Positions 7,823-16,527 of a stretch of DNA of 64,000 bases are shown here, in pieces. Positions within the stretch are counted from its first letter, which is position 1. Every line of letters begins with the position of its first letter. The position numbers and the translations under genes are program-made. The notes beneath the pieces are model-generated. The model did not search any database. It was not told the origin of the DNA and saw only the letters and a list, made by a program, of their open reading frames with translations. The stretch covers positions 3,224,001 to 3,288,000 of the forward strand of contig NZ_CP046535.1 in NCBI RefSeq assembly GCF_009739515.1, read 5' to 3'. Source of the DNA: Sphingomonas profundi (GTDB taxonomy: Bacteria; Pseudomonadota; Alphaproteobacteria; Sphingomonadales; Sphingomonadaceae).

Positions 7823-8227
7823 ATGTCCGGCCCCATGTCGGTGTTCGATATCGCCGGCCGCGCCATGTCGGCGCAGCTCGTGCGGCTGAACACCACCGCC
7901 TCCAACCTCGCCAATGCCGGCTCCGTCTCGGGCACCGAAGCGGGCGCCTTCCGCGCGATGAAGCCGGTCTTCGGCGTCGTCACCGATCAGCCGGGCGTCG
8001 CCACGGTGAAGGTCGATCGCATCGATACCAGCCAGGTCGCCCCCACCAAGCGCCACGATCCGGCGCATCCGCTGGCCGACAAGGACGGCAACGTCTGGGA
8101 GGCCAGCGTCGATAGCGCCGCGGAGATGGTCGAGATGATCGAGACATCGCGCCAGTACCAGAACAACGTCCAGGTTCTGCAGACGGCGAAGACGCTCACC
8201 CTGGACACGCTGAGGCTCGGCAAATGA
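7823..8227 (+). CDS. flgC: Flagellar proximal rod protein FlgC
   Basis: 134 residues, normal length. N-terminal FDIAGRAMSAQLVRLNTTASNLANAGSV and C-terminal EMVEMIETSRQYQNNVQVLQ-type heptad helices are the two halves of the rod coiled coil. FlgC builds the proximal rod with FlgB and FlgF, exported through the flagellar type III gate. ATGA overlap with flgD. Confidence 0.95.
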   Translation: MSGPMSVFDIAGRAMSAQLVRLNTTASNLANAGSVSGTEAGAFRAMKPVFGVVTDQPGVATVKVDRIDTSQVAPTKRHDPAHPLADKDGNVWEASVDSAAEMVEMIETSRQYQNNVQVLQTAKTLTLDTLRLGK

Positions 8228-8901
8228 CCGTCACGAACAACACCGCCACGCTCGCGCTGCCGGGCACCACCACAGTCGGCACGGCCACCGTCAAGAGCGC
8301 CAAGAGCAGCACGCTCGACCAGCAGGCGTTCCTGAAGCTGATGACCACCCAGCTGAAGACGCAGGATCCGTTCGCCCCCGTCGACAGCACCCAGATGGTG
8401 GCGCAGATGGCGCAATTCTCGTCCGTCGCCGGCATCTCGGAGATGAACACCAGCCTCAAGGCGATCGCCAGCGACATCGCCGGATCGCGCGTGGGCGATG
8501 CCGCCAGCTGGATCGGCCGCTCGGCGCTGGTCGCCTCCGATACCGCGACGCCGCTGAACGACGGCTTCTACGCCGGAGAGGTCAGCCTGCCGTCGGCCGC
8601 CGGCAACGTGGGCGTCAGCCTGATCGACGCCAACGGCAACACGGTGAAGGAGATCGCGCTCGGCGCGCAGGCCGCCGGCAGCGTTCCCTTCTCGTGGGAC
8701 GGCAAGGCGGCGGACGGCAGCGTCGCCGCCACCGGCCCGCTCAAGGTGGTCGTCACCGCCGCCGGCAAGGATGGCCTGGTCCGCGCCACCACCTCCACGT
8801 GGGCCGGCATCTCGGCCGTGCAGTCGCCGGCCGGCGGCGCCACCCGGCTCGTCACCCCCCTCGGCCTCATCGCTCCCGCCGACGCCCAGCGCCTCGGCTG
8901 A
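8224..8901 (+). CDS. flgD: Flagellar hook cap / scaffolding protein FlgD
   Basis: 225 residues. The FlgD N-terminal motif is clear at ~residues 30-70 (LDQQAFLKLMTTQLKTQDPF, then DSTQMVAQMAQFSSVAGI). The C-terminal half has the Ig/Tudor-like region (VSLIDANGNTVKEIALG; VPFSWDGKAADGS). FlgD caps the growing hook and lets FlgE subunits insert. Starts in an ATGA overlap with flgC; flgE starts 35 bases after its stop. Confidence 0.94.
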   Translation: MTVTNNTATLALPGTTTVGTATVKSAKSSTLDQQAFLKLMTTQLKTQDPFAPVDSTQMVAQMAQFSSVAGISEMNTSLKAIASDIAGSRVGDAASWIGRSALVASDTATPLNDGFYAGEVSLPSAAGNVGVSLIDANGNTVKEIALGAQAAGSVPFSWDGKAADGSVAATGPLKVVVTAAGKDGLVRATTSTWAGISAVQSPAGGATRLVTPLGLIAPADAQRLG

Positions 8902-8936
8902 CCCCACCCCCAGCGTTCACCCAGGAGTTCGTTGCC

Positions 8937-10250
8937 ATGTCCTTCTACACCTCGCTCTCCGGCCTCAAGGCGGCCCAGACCGATCTGTCCGTCATCTCGA
9001 ACAACGTCGCCAACGTCAGCTCCACCGGCTTCAAGAAGAGCCGCGCGGACTTCGGCGATCTCGTCTCCTCCTCGGCGCTCCAGTCCTCCAACGTGGCGGG
9101 CCAGGGTGCGCGGCTGAAATCGATCAACCAGCAGTTCGGCCAGGGCGGCTTCACCTCGTCGGAGCGCGCGCTCGATCTCGCGATCAGCGGCCAGGGCTTC
9201 TTCGTGACCAGCGGCGCGCAGACCGGCGGCGAGATCAGCTACACCCGCAACGGCGCCTTCGGCGTGGATGCGGAACGCTACGTCACCGATTCGCGCGGCA
9301 ACTATCTCCAGGTGCTGCCGGTGGACAGCAGCGGCGGCGTCACCGCCACCGGCCTCGCCGCCACGCAGAGCCTGCAGGTGCCGCTCACCTCGGGCGACGC
9401 CAAGGCGACGACCAAGCTCGACCTGAAGATCCAGCTGCCGACCGCGGCCGACCTGCCGGCCAACCGCGCAGTCTATCAGAGCCCGAACAGCTACTCGTTC
9501 GATCGCTACGATCCGAACAGCTACAATTACTCGCAGCAGACGACGGTGTACGACGCCAGCGGCGCCGCCCAGCCCGCCACGATCTACTATACCCGCACGT
9601 CCGCGCCCGGCGATACCGGCACCGACAGCACGTGGGAGGCCCGCCTGTTCATCGGCAACACCGAGGCGAGCGCCAGCCAGACCAACGGCGTCGGCACCGT
9701 GCCGCCGGAGCCGCTGACCCTCACCTTCGGCGCGGACGGCGTGCTGACCGCGCCGACCGGCCCGGTCAGCTTCGGCGGCGCGCTGCCGTCCGGCGCCAGC
9801 GCGCCGATCTCGCTCACGCTGGATTACGGCGCCGAGAGCAAGCAGACCGCCGGCACCTTCAACGTCGCCTCGCTGACGCAGGACGGCCATGAGGCGGGCC
9901 AGCTCAGCAACGTGTCGGTCGGCCTCGACGGGCTCGTCTCGGCGACCTACTCGAACGGCACCAGCCAGAAGCTCGGCAAGGTCGTGATCGCCAATTTCGC
10001 CAACCCCGCCGGCCTGCGCCAGATGGGCGACGCGAGCTGGGGCGCGAGCGGCGACAGCGGCGACCCGATCGTGGGCGAGGCGTCCACCGGCGGCGCCGGC
10101 GTGATCCAGTCGGGCGCGCTGGAGCAGGCGAACGTCGACATAACGGAGGAGCTGGTCGCGCTGATCGCGGCGCAGCGCAACTTCCAGGCGAACGCCAAGG
10201 CGATCGAGACCGCCAACACCCTCACCCAGACGATCATCCAGACCAACTGA
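8937..10250 (+). CDS. flgE: Flagellar hook protein FlgE
   Basis: 437 residues. ATG at 8937 is preceded by AGGAG (8 bases). The N-terminus MSFYTSLSGLKAAQTDLSVI with NNVANVSSTGFKKSRADFGD is diagnostic of FlgE. The C-terminus has VIQSGALEQANVDITEELV and RNFQANAKAIETANTLTQTI. The middle is Ser/Thr/Gly-rich as in hook domain D1/D2 and has no Cys. FlgE polymerises into the hook, the universal joint. Followed by a 37-base gap to flgF. Confidence 0.96.
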   Translation: MSFYTSLSGLKAAQTDLSVISNNVANVSSTGFKKSRADFGDLVSSSALQSSNVAGQGARLKSINQQFGQGGFTSSERALDLAISGQGFFVTSGAQTGGEISYTRNGAFGVDAERYVTDSRGNYLQVLPVDSSGGVTATGLAATQSLQVPLTSGDAKATTKLDLKIQLPTAADLPANRAVYQSPNSYSFDRYDPNSYNYSQQTTVYDASGAAQPATIYYTRTSAPGDTGTDSTWEARLFIGNTEASASQTNGVGTVPPEPLTLTFGADGVLTAPTGPVSFGGALPSGASAPISLTLDYGAESKQTAGTFNVASLTQDGHEAGQLSNVSVGLDGLVSATYSNGTSQKLGKVVIANFANPAGLRQMGDASWGASGDSGDPIVGEASTGGAGVIQSGALEQANVDITEELVALIAAQRNFQANAKAIETANTLTQTIIQTN

Positions 10251-10287
10251 TCGGGCTGACCGGCAAGACACTGGCAGGACATAAGGC

Positions 10288-11034
10288 ATGGACCGGCTGA
10301 TCCACACCGCCCTCTCCGCCATGCGCGGCGCGATGGCACGGCAGGCGACGACGGCGAACAACCTCGCCAACGCCAACACCGCGGGCTTCCGCGCCGAGAT
10401 GGCGAACGTGCGGCCGCTGTGGATCACCGGCGAGGGCTTCGGCAGCCGCGCGCCGGCATCCGAGGAAGTCACCGCCGCCGACATGACCGCCGGCAGCGTC
10501 ACCGCCACCGGCCGCGACCTGGACGTCGCGATCCACGGCGACGGCCTGCTCGGCGTCCAGTCCGACGACGGCGAGGAAGCCTATACCCGGCGCGGCGACC
10601 TCTCCGTCTCCGACAGCGGCCTGCTCGTCACCGGCGACGGCCACCCCGTGCTCGGCGACAGCGGGCCGATCACCCTGCCGCCCTATGACAAGATCACGAT
10701 CGCCGACGATGGCGCCATCTCGATCGTGCCGCAGGGCGCCGATCCCGCCGCCGAGCCCCAGCTCGTCGACCGGCTGAAGATCGCCTCGCCGGCCGGATCG
10801 CGCATCGTCAAGGCGCTGGACGGCCTGTTCCGCGTGGAGGGCGGCGGCACCCTGCCGTCCGATCCCTCCGCCAAGGTGACGTCGGGCAGCATCGAGGGCT
10901 CGAACGTCAACACCAGCCAGGCGCTGGTCGACATGATCGACGCCAGCCGCTCGTGGGATACGCAGGTGCGCCTGCTGACCACCGCCAAGGATCTCGACAG
11001 CGCCTCGGCCGATCTGATGCGCCTGCCGGACTGA
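10288..11034 (+). CDS. flgF: Flagellar proximal rod protein FlgF
   Basis: 248 residues. Rod/hook family N-terminus (AMRGAMARQATTANNLANAN, TAGFRAEMANV), central DLDVAIHGDGLLGVQSDDGEEAYTR and C-terminal TSGSIEGSNVNTSQALVDMI. It is shorter and less conserved than FlgG, as usual for FlgF. Ends two bases before a sigma-54 promoter that serves flgG, so it is likely the last gene of the first rod/hook transcription unit, though read-through is possible. Confidence 0.93.
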   Translation: MDRLIHTALSAMRGAMARQATTANNLANANTAGFRAEMANVRPLWITGEGFGSRAPASEEVTAADMTAGSVTATGRDLDVAIHGDGLLGVQSDDGEEAYTRRGDLSVSDSGLLVTGDGHPVLGDSGPITLPPYDKITIADDGAISIVPQGADPAAEPQLVDRLKIASPAGSRIVKALDGLFRVEGGGTLPSDPSAKVTSGSIEGSNVNTSQALVDMIDASRSWDTQVRLLTTAKDLDSASADLMRLPD

Positions 11035-11035
11035 T

Positions 11036-11051
11036 TGGCACGCACCTTGCT
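11036..11051 (+). promoter_or_regulatory. Sigma-54 promoter of flgG-flgL
   Basis: TGGCACGCACCTTGCT, a full RpoN consensus match, begins 2 bases after the flgF stop and 54 bases before the flgG ATG. It splits the rod/hook genes into two RpoN-dependent units. Confidence 0.83.
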
Positions 11052-11089
11052 GCAATAGCCGCATCCAAACCGCGAAAGCTGAAGCCACC

Positions 11090-11878
11090 ATGACGAACGC
11101 CGCCCTCCACGTCGCCCGCACCGGCCTCGATGCGCAGAACGAGCGCATGCGCGTGATCGCGAACAACCTCGCGAACGTGAACACCACCGGCTTCAAGCGC
11201 GATCGCGCGAGCTTCGAGACGCTCGCCTATCAGGCGATGCAGTCGCCGGGCGCGCCCTCCAGCGGCGACAACAAATATGCCACCGGCCTGTCGCTCGGCT
11301 CGGGCGTCCACATCGCCGCCACCGAGCGGATCGACACGCAGGGCACGCTGCAGACGACCGACAACGCGCTCGATCTCGCGATCGAGGGCAACGGCTTCTT
11401 CCAGGTGCAGATGCCGGACGGATCGACCGGCTACACCCGCGCCGGCAACTTCACCCTCTCGGCCGAGGGCACCGTCGTCACGTCGGACGGCAAGCCGCTG
11501 ATCCCGCAGATCCAGGTGCCGGAAGGCGCCACCAAGGTGACGATCGGCGCGGACGGCACCGTCTCGGCGGTCGCCGCCGGCGCGACCGAGGCGACCGAGC
11601 TCGGCAAGATCGAGACGGCGCGCTTCGCCAACCCGATCGGGCTGGAGGCGATCGGCAACAACGTGCTGAAGGAGACCGCCGCCAGCGGCGCGCCGCAGGT
11701 GGGCGAGGCCGGCCTCGATGGTCGCGGCAGCATCCGCCAGGGCAGCCTCGAAGGCTCCAACGTCAACGTCGTCGAGGAACTCGTCGACATGATCGAGACG
11801 CAGCGCGCCTACGAGGTCAACTCGAAGATGATCAAGGCGACCGACGAGATGCTGCAATATGTCAACCAGCAGATGTGA
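11090..11878 (+). CDS. flgG: Flagellar distal rod protein FlgG
   Basis: 262 residues, the standard length. N-terminal ARTGLDAQNERMRVIANNLA with VNTTGFKRDRASFE, central LDLAIEGNGFFQVQMPDGST, and C-terminal GSLEGSNVNVVEELVDMIET with RAYEVNSKMIKATDEML are near-consensus for FlgG. Forms the distal rod that passes the P and L rings. First gene downstream of the sigma-54 promoter at 11036. Its stop overlaps or directly abuts flgH. Confidence 0.97.
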   Translation: MTNAALHVARTGLDAQNERMRVIANNLANVNTTGFKRDRASFETLAYQAMQSPGAPSSGDNKYATGLSLGSGVHIAATERIDTQGTLQTTDNALDLAIEGNGFFQVQMPDGSTGYTRAGNFTLSAEGTVVTSDGKPLIPQIQVPEGATKVTIGADGTVSAVAAGATEATELGKIETARFANPIGLEAIGNNVLKETAASGAPQVGEAGLDGRGSIRQGSLEGSNVNVVEELVDMIETQRAYEVNSKMIKATDEMLQYVNQQM

Positions 11879-11886
11879 GGCGGCCG

Positions 11887-12576
11887 GTGCGTAACCCCGA
11901 TCCCCTGCGCATCCTGGTGGCGATCGCGATGGCCGGCGCCGTGGCCGTCTCGCTCCACGCGCCGCCGGCCGAGGCGCGCCGGCGCGAGCCGAAGCCGGAC
12001 TTCACGCCGGCCTATGCCGAACCCGCGCAGCCGGTGATCGCCGACGGCGCGATCTTCCACGCGGTCAACGGCTACGCCCCGCTCACCAGCGGCCAGCGCG
12101 CCGCCTCGGTCGGCGACGTGCTGACGATCCTGCTGGTCGAGCGCACCCAGGCGAGCAAGAGCAGCACCGCCTCCACCGATCGCAACGGCAATATCGGCAT
12201 CAAGCCGCCCACCACCGGTCCGCTCTCGCTGTTCGACGCCAGCGACGCGGCCGTCGGCGCCACCAGCACCTTCGCCGGCAAGGGCGCCGCCGCCCAGTCG
12301 AACAACCTCTCGGGCGAGATCAGCGTGACGGTGCAGGCGGTCTATCCGAACGGCACGATGCTGGTGCGCGGGCAGAAGCTGCTGACGCTCAACCGCGGCG
12401 ACGAGAACATCCAGCTCTCCGGCATCGTCCGCGCCGCCGACATCAGCCCGGACAATCGCGTGCTCTCCACCCGCGTCGCCGATGCCCGCATCGCCTATGC
12501 CGGCAAGGGCGACGTGGCGCGCGCCTCCAAGCCCGGCTGGCTCAGCCACTTCTTCTCCATCCTCAGCCCGTTCTGA
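11887..12576 (+). CDS. flgH: Flagellar L-ring protein FlgH (no lipobox cysteine)
   Basis: 229 residues from GTG 11887, chosen because GAGG lies 6 bases upstream; a GTG at 11875 overlapping the flgG stop (GTGA) is the alternative and adds 4 residues. A Sec-type signal is visible (LRILVAIAMAGAVAVSLHAPPAEA). FlgH core motifs are present: ASVGDVLTILLVERTQASKS, FAGKGAAAQSNNLSGEISVT, VRGQKLLTLNRGDENIQLSG, SPDNRVLSTRVADARIAYAG. The L ring lets the rod pass the outer membrane. FlgH is normally a lipoprotein, but this protein contains no cysteine at all, so it cannot be lipidated in the usual way. Confidence 0.92.
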   Translation: MRNPDPLRILVAIAMAGAVAVSLHAPPAEARRREPKPDFTPAYAEPAQPVIADGAIFHAVNGYAPLTSGQRAASVGDVLTILLVERTQASKSSTASTDRNGNIGIKPPTTGPLSLFDASDAAVGATSTFAGKGAAAQSNNLSGEISVTVQAVYPNGTMLVRGQKLLTLNRGDENIQLSGIVRAADISPDNRVLSTRVADARIAYAGKGDVARASKPGWLSHFFSILSPF

Positions 12577-12626
12577 GGGTGACGCCCCGCCGCCGCTCCG
12601 CCCGCCCCTTTCCGCCAGGATATTCG

Positions 12627-13730
12627 ATGATCCGCCACGTCGCCCTGCTCGCCTCCGTCCTGCTCGGATCACTGTTCGCAGCACCCGCCTCGGCCGAGCG
12701 GATCAAGGATCTCGGCACGTTCCAGGGCGTGCGCTCCAACCAGCTGACCGGCTACGGCCTCGTCATCGGCCTGGCCGGTACGGGCGACGACAGCCTCGAT
12801 TACGCCACTCTCGGCATGAAGGGCGCCGTCTCCCGCTTCGGGCTGAACCTGCCGGCCGGCGTCAACCCGGCGCTGAAGAACGCCGCCGCCGTGATGGTGA
12901 CGGCCGATCTGCCGGCCTTCGCCAAGCCCGGCCAGAAGCTGGACATCACCGTGTCGGCGATCGGCAAGGCCAAGTCGCTGCGCGGCGGCACGCTGGTGAT
13001 GATGCCGCTGAACGGCGCGGACGGGCAGATCTACGCGATGGCGCAGGGCAACCTCGCGGTCGGCGGCCTCGGCATCGACGCGGCCGACGGATCGAAGCTC
13101 ACCGTCAACATCCCCACCTCCGGCCGCATCCCCGGCGGCGCCACGGTGGAGCGCGCGGTGGACGCGGGCTTCGCCTCCTCCCCCACGCTGCTGTTCAACC
13201 TCGCCGAGGCGGATCTGACGACCGTCGGCCGCGTGGCGAACGCGATCAACCTGTCGGTGGGCGCCGGCCGCGCCCATGTCGTCGATGCCGTCTCCGTCGC
13301 CATCACGGCGCCTGCCGGTGCCGAGAACCGCACCCTGCTGATGGCGCAGATCGAGAATCTGCCGGTCGATCCGGCCGATGCCCCCGCCCGCGTGATCGTC
13401 AACGCCCGCACCGGCACCGTCGTCATCAACGGCGCCGTCCGCATCGCCCCCGCCGCCGTCACCCACGGCAAGCTGACCGTGAAGGTGGACGAGAAGCCGA
13501 CGATCGTTCAGCCCGCCCCCTTCTCCAACGGCCGCACCGCCGTGGAGCCGAACAGCAACATCGCGGTGGAGGAGGAGCGTCGGCCGATGTTCAACTTCCG
13601 CCCGGGCGCCAGCCTGGCCGACATCGTCAAGGCGGTGAACGCCATCGGCGCGTCGCCCGCCGATCTGGTCGCCATCCTGGAGGCGCTGAAGCAGGCCGGC
13701 GCGATGAAGGCCGATCTGGTGATCCTGTGA
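12627..13730 (+). CDS. flgI: Flagellar P-ring protein FlgI
   Basis: 367 residues from ATG 12627, chosen for AGGA upstream and for placing the signal peptide (MIRHVALLASVLLGSLFAAPASA) at the N-terminus; an upstream ATG/GTG run would add 16 residues. FlgI hallmarks: ERIKDLGTFQGVRSNQLTGY, GLVIGLAGTGDD, ending ASPADLVAILEALKQAGAM. It forms the periplasmic bushing in the peptidoglycan with the help of FlgA. Ends in a GTGA overlap with flgJ. Confidence 0.96.
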   Translation: MIRHVALLASVLLGSLFAAPASAERIKDLGTFQGVRSNQLTGYGLVIGLAGTGDDSLDYATLGMKGAVSRFGLNLPAGVNPALKNAAAVMVTADLPAFAKPGQKLDITVSAIGKAKSLRGGTLVMMPLNGADGQIYAMAQGNLAVGGLGIDAADGSKLTVNIPTSGRIPGGATVERAVDAGFASSPTLLFNLAEADLTTVGRVANAINLSVGAGRAHVVDAVSVAITAPAGAENRTLLMAQIENLPVDPADAPARVIVNARTGTVVINGAVRIAPAAVTHGKLTVKVDEKPTIVQPAPFSNGRTAVEPNSNIAVEEERRPMFNFRPGASLADIVKAVNAIGASPADLVAILEALKQAGAMKADLVIL

Positions 13731-14095
13731 CGACCGGCCCGATCCTGCCGCCCGCCGCTACGCGCGCAGCCGCCGCCACGGCCGCCAATCCGGCCGAGCG
13801 CGCGCAGATGCAGAAGGTCGCCAAGCAGTTCGAGGCGGTGTTCCTACGCCAGATGATGGGTTCGATGCGCCAGGCCGATCTGGCCGAGGGCGTGTTCGAT
13901 TCCAGCGCCACCGGCCAGTTCCGCGACATGGCCGACGCCAAGACGGCGGAGAGCATGGCCGAGACCGGCGGCTTCGGCATCGCCGAACTGCTGATGCGGC
14001 AGTACGACAAGGCACATGATGACAAGACGCGCGGGGGAAATGCGACGGACGGGAGTAAAGTCGTAACCACGCCTGCCGTAGACTCGGGCACATGA
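13727..14095 (+). CDS. flgJ: Rod-binding protein FlgJ, N-terminal domain only
   Basis: 122 residues from GTG 13727 (GTGA overlap with the flgI stop). The rod-cap domain is recognised at ~residues 28-95: KVAKQFEAVFLRQMMGSMRQ, FDSSATGQFRDMADAKTAES, GFGIAELLMRQ. The peptidoglycan hydrolase domain found in Salmonella FlgJ is absent, as is common in alphaproteobacteria, so a separate enzyme must open the cell wall; the lytic transglycosylase at 23.9 kb is a candidate. ATGA overlap with flgK. Confidence 0.92.
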   Translation: MTTGPILPPAATRAAAATAANPAERAQMQKVAKQFEAVFLRQMMGSMRQADLAEGVFDSSATGQFRDMADAKTAESMAETGGFGIAELLMRQYDKAHDDKTRGGNATDGSKVVTTPAVDSGT

Positions 14096-15438
14096 CCGAC
14101 CTTCTCAGCATCGGCGCCTCCGGCATCTCGGCCTATCGATCGGCCCTGTCAGTCGTCGGCGACAATGTCGCCAACGCCGAGACGGACGGCTATTCGCGCC
14201 GCACGATCACCCTCACCCAGTCGATCGCGTCGTTCGGCTCCGATCCGCTGTCGATCAACCGCGCGACGGCCGGCGGGATCACGCAGGGGACGGTGGTGCG
14301 CGCGTGGGACGATTTCCGCGCCAGCGAATCGCGCGTCTCCCAGGCCGATGCCGGCAGCGCCGAGACGCGCACGCGCTGGCTGAGCAACATCGAGACGGCG
14401 CTGGACGACGGCGAGACCGGCGCCGGCGTGGCGCTGACCGCCTTCTACACCAGCGCCGAGAAACTGTCCGCCGATCCCGGCGGCACCTCCCCCCGCGGCG
14501 GCTTCATGAGCGCACTCGGCGAGGCGGCGGCGACGATCCGCACCAGCGCCGATGCGCTCTCCCGCGCGGCGCAGGGCATCTCCGCCGAAGCCGGCGAGGC
14601 GACGCGCGCGCTCGACACCAGCCTCCAGTCGCTCGCCCGCGTCAACGAGGCGATGAAGCGGGCGGCGCCCGGCTCGGCTGCGGCCACCAACCTGGCGGAC
14701 ACGCGCGACCAGCTGCTCGACGACATCTCGAAGAAGGTCGGCATCGACGTGTCGCTCAGTCCGCGCGGCGCGGCCACGGTGACGCTCGCCGGCAGCAGCG
14801 ACGTGACGCTCGTCGACGGCAACGCCGCCGCCGAGGTCTCGCTGCGCACCGCCACCGACGGCCGCCTGTCGCTCAGCCTCACGCTGCGCGGCGAGCTGAA
14901 GGCCGTGCAGCCGACCGGCGGCACCCTGGCCGGGCTGATCGACGTCGCCGCCACCACCGCCGGCCGGCGCGCCGATCTCGATGCCATCGCGCAGGATTTC
15001 GCGAAGTCGGTCAACGATTTCCAGGCGCGCGGCCGCACCCCCGCAGGCACCGCCGGCGCGAACCTGCTGGTGGCGGACGCCGGCGCCGCGGGCCTGCGGC
15101 TCCTCACCGACAACGGCTCGGCGATCGCCGCTGCCTCCACCGACGGCGTCGCCAACGGCAATCTCGCCAGCCTGCAGGCCAGCCGCGAGGGCGGCGCCGA
15201 GACGCGCCTGGCCGCCATCGTCACCGCCCACGCACTCGTCGTCTCCTCGGCCAAGTCGGAGGCTGCCGCCGCCACCACCCGCCGCGACAACGCCTTCGCC
15301 GCGCGCGACGAGGTCGGCGGCGTCGATCTGGATCGCGAGGCGGCGGAGCTGCTGCGCTACCAGCAGGCCTATTCCGGATCGGCCAAGCTGATCCAGATCG
15401 CCCGCGAGACGTTGCAAGACGTCCTCAACCTGTTCTGA
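14092..15438 (+). CDS. flgK: Hook-filament junction protein FlgK (HAP1)
   Basis: 448 residues. N-terminal DLLSIGASGISAYRSALSVV and GDNVANAETDGYSRRTITL are typical; C-terminal VGGVDLDREAAELLRYQQAY with SAKLIQIARETLQDVLNLF is the FlgK/FlgE-family end. Ala-rich centre. Sits on the hook as the first junction layer; export probably needs the FlgN-like chaperone. Starts in an ATGA overlap with flgJ. Confidence 0.95.
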   Translation: MTDLLSIGASGISAYRSALSVVGDNVANAETDGYSRRTITLTQSIASFGSDPLSINRATAGGITQGTVVRAWDDFRASESRVSQADAGSAETRTRWLSNIETALDDGETGAGVALTAFYTSAEKLSADPGGTSPRGGFMSALGEAAATIRTSADALSRAAQGISAEAGEATRALDTSLQSLARVNEAMKRAAPGSAAATNLADTRDQLLDDISKKVGIDVSLSPRGAATVTLAGSSDVTLVDGNAAAEVSLRTATDGRLSLSLTLRGELKAVQPTGGTLAGLIDVAATTAGRRADLDAIAQDFAKSVNDFQARGRTPAGTAGANLLVADAGAAGLRLLTDNGSAIAAASTDGVANGNLASLQASREGGAETRLAAIVTAHALVVSSAKSEAAAATTRRDNAFAARDEVGGVDLDREAAELLRYQQAYSGSAKLIQIARETLQDVLNLF

Positions 15439-15448
15439 GGAAGCCTCG

Positions 15449-16306
15449 ATGATCGGCGCCACCCGCTTCCGCCTCACCGCGGAGATCAACCGCCAGAGCA
15501 GGCTCGCCAGCGACATCGCGCGGGCGCAGAGCGACATTTCCAGCGAGAAGCGCCTCCGCACCGCCTCCGACGATCCGAGCGCGTCCGCCCGCGTCGCCGA
15601 CATCCGCCGCAAGCAGGCGAACGAGACGGCCTGGGCATCGAACGTGGACACCGCCGCCGCCGTCGCGACCAACGCCGATACCACGCTGAAGCTGGTTTCC
15701 ACCGGCCTCGATCGCGCGCGCGAGCTGGTGCTCGCCGGCAGCTCGGCCGGCGCCAGCGCCAACGATCGCGCCTCCTACGCGGCCGAACTGCGCGGCATCG
15801 TCGGCGATCTGGCCGGCTATTCGGCGCAGACCGACTCGCGCGGCCTGCCCATCTTCCCGGACGATACGCCGCTCGCGATCCCGATCGGACGCGGCATATC
15901 GGTGGCGGCCACCGTCTCCCGCGCGGATGCGTTCGGCAACGTCGCCACCGCCGATGGCACGCGCGACCTCGCCTCGATCCTCACCGCCGCCGCCGATGCC
16001 ATCGCCGCACCGGACGGCGCCGCCCGCACCGCCGCCCTCGCCACGTCGGTGCGGGACATCGCGGCGGCCACCAGCCACGTCGCCGATATCCATGCCGATC
16101 AGGGCCGCCGCGCCGCCCAGCTCGATACCGCGCGCGATCGCCTGGCCGATTCGGCGGTGACGCTGGAGGACGAGCGCGGCGCGCTGGAAGGCACCGACAT
16201 CACCGCGACTGTCGCCCGCCTCCAAGCCAAGCTGACGACCCTGGAAGCCGCCCAGGCCGCCTTCGCCCGCATCAGCAAGCAGACCCTGTTCGACGTTCTG
16301 GGCTGA
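15449..16306 (+). CDS. flgL: Hook-filament junction protein FlgL (HAP3)
   Basis: 285 residues. Flagellin-like N-terminus (INRQSRLASDIARAQSDISS, KRLRTASDDPSASARVADIR) with VLAGSSAGASANDRASYAAE and a C-terminal helix (TVARLQAKLTTLEAAQAAFA, RISKQTLFDVLG) match FlgL. It starts 10 bases after flgK and ends the flgGHIJKL run. It joins FlgK to the flagellin filament. A small perfect 6-bp hairpin (CCGCCG-AA-CGGCGG at 16321-16334) follows 15 bases after the stop and might attenuate transcription. Confidence 0.93.
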   Translation: MIGATRFRLTAEINRQSRLASDIARAQSDISSEKRLRTASDDPSASARVADIRRKQANETAWASNVDTAAAVATNADTTLKLVSTGLDRARELVLAGSSAGASANDRASYAAELRGIVGDLAGYSAQTDSRGLPIFPDDTPLAIPIGRGISVAATVSRADAFGNVATADGTRDLASILTAAADAIAAPDGAARTAALATSVRDIAAATSHVADIHADQGRRAAQLDTARDRLADSAVTLEDERGALEGTDITATVARLQAKLTTLEAAQAAFARISKQTLFDVLG

Positions 16307-16527
16307 GGCCGTCGCTTACCCCGCCGAACGGCGGCACGGCCGACGCCGCGCGCCCTTCAGCGATCGCGGCGACCGCACGCGCCCTGGTGCTTAAAGTGGC
16401 AGCGGCCCTCACCTTAATTCCCCGGCAAGCATAAACCCCGCCGCCCCGCGCCGTTACCATGTTCGGGGCGCCACCACGGGCCAGTTGGCGATGCCGCCCC
16501 GCCTTGGACCTTCATGGGGGTATTGAG

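Noticed and set aside
14149-15762. Long minus-strand frame (537 codons) opposite flgK
   Set aside because: Gly/Ala/Arg-rich antisense artefact; FlgK and FlgL are clear on the plus strand.
16392-16420. FliA (sigma-28) promoter for motA
   Set aside because: TAAAGT fits the -35 element, but the sequence 11 bases later (ACCTTAAT) matches GCCGATAA poorly; left as a remark only.
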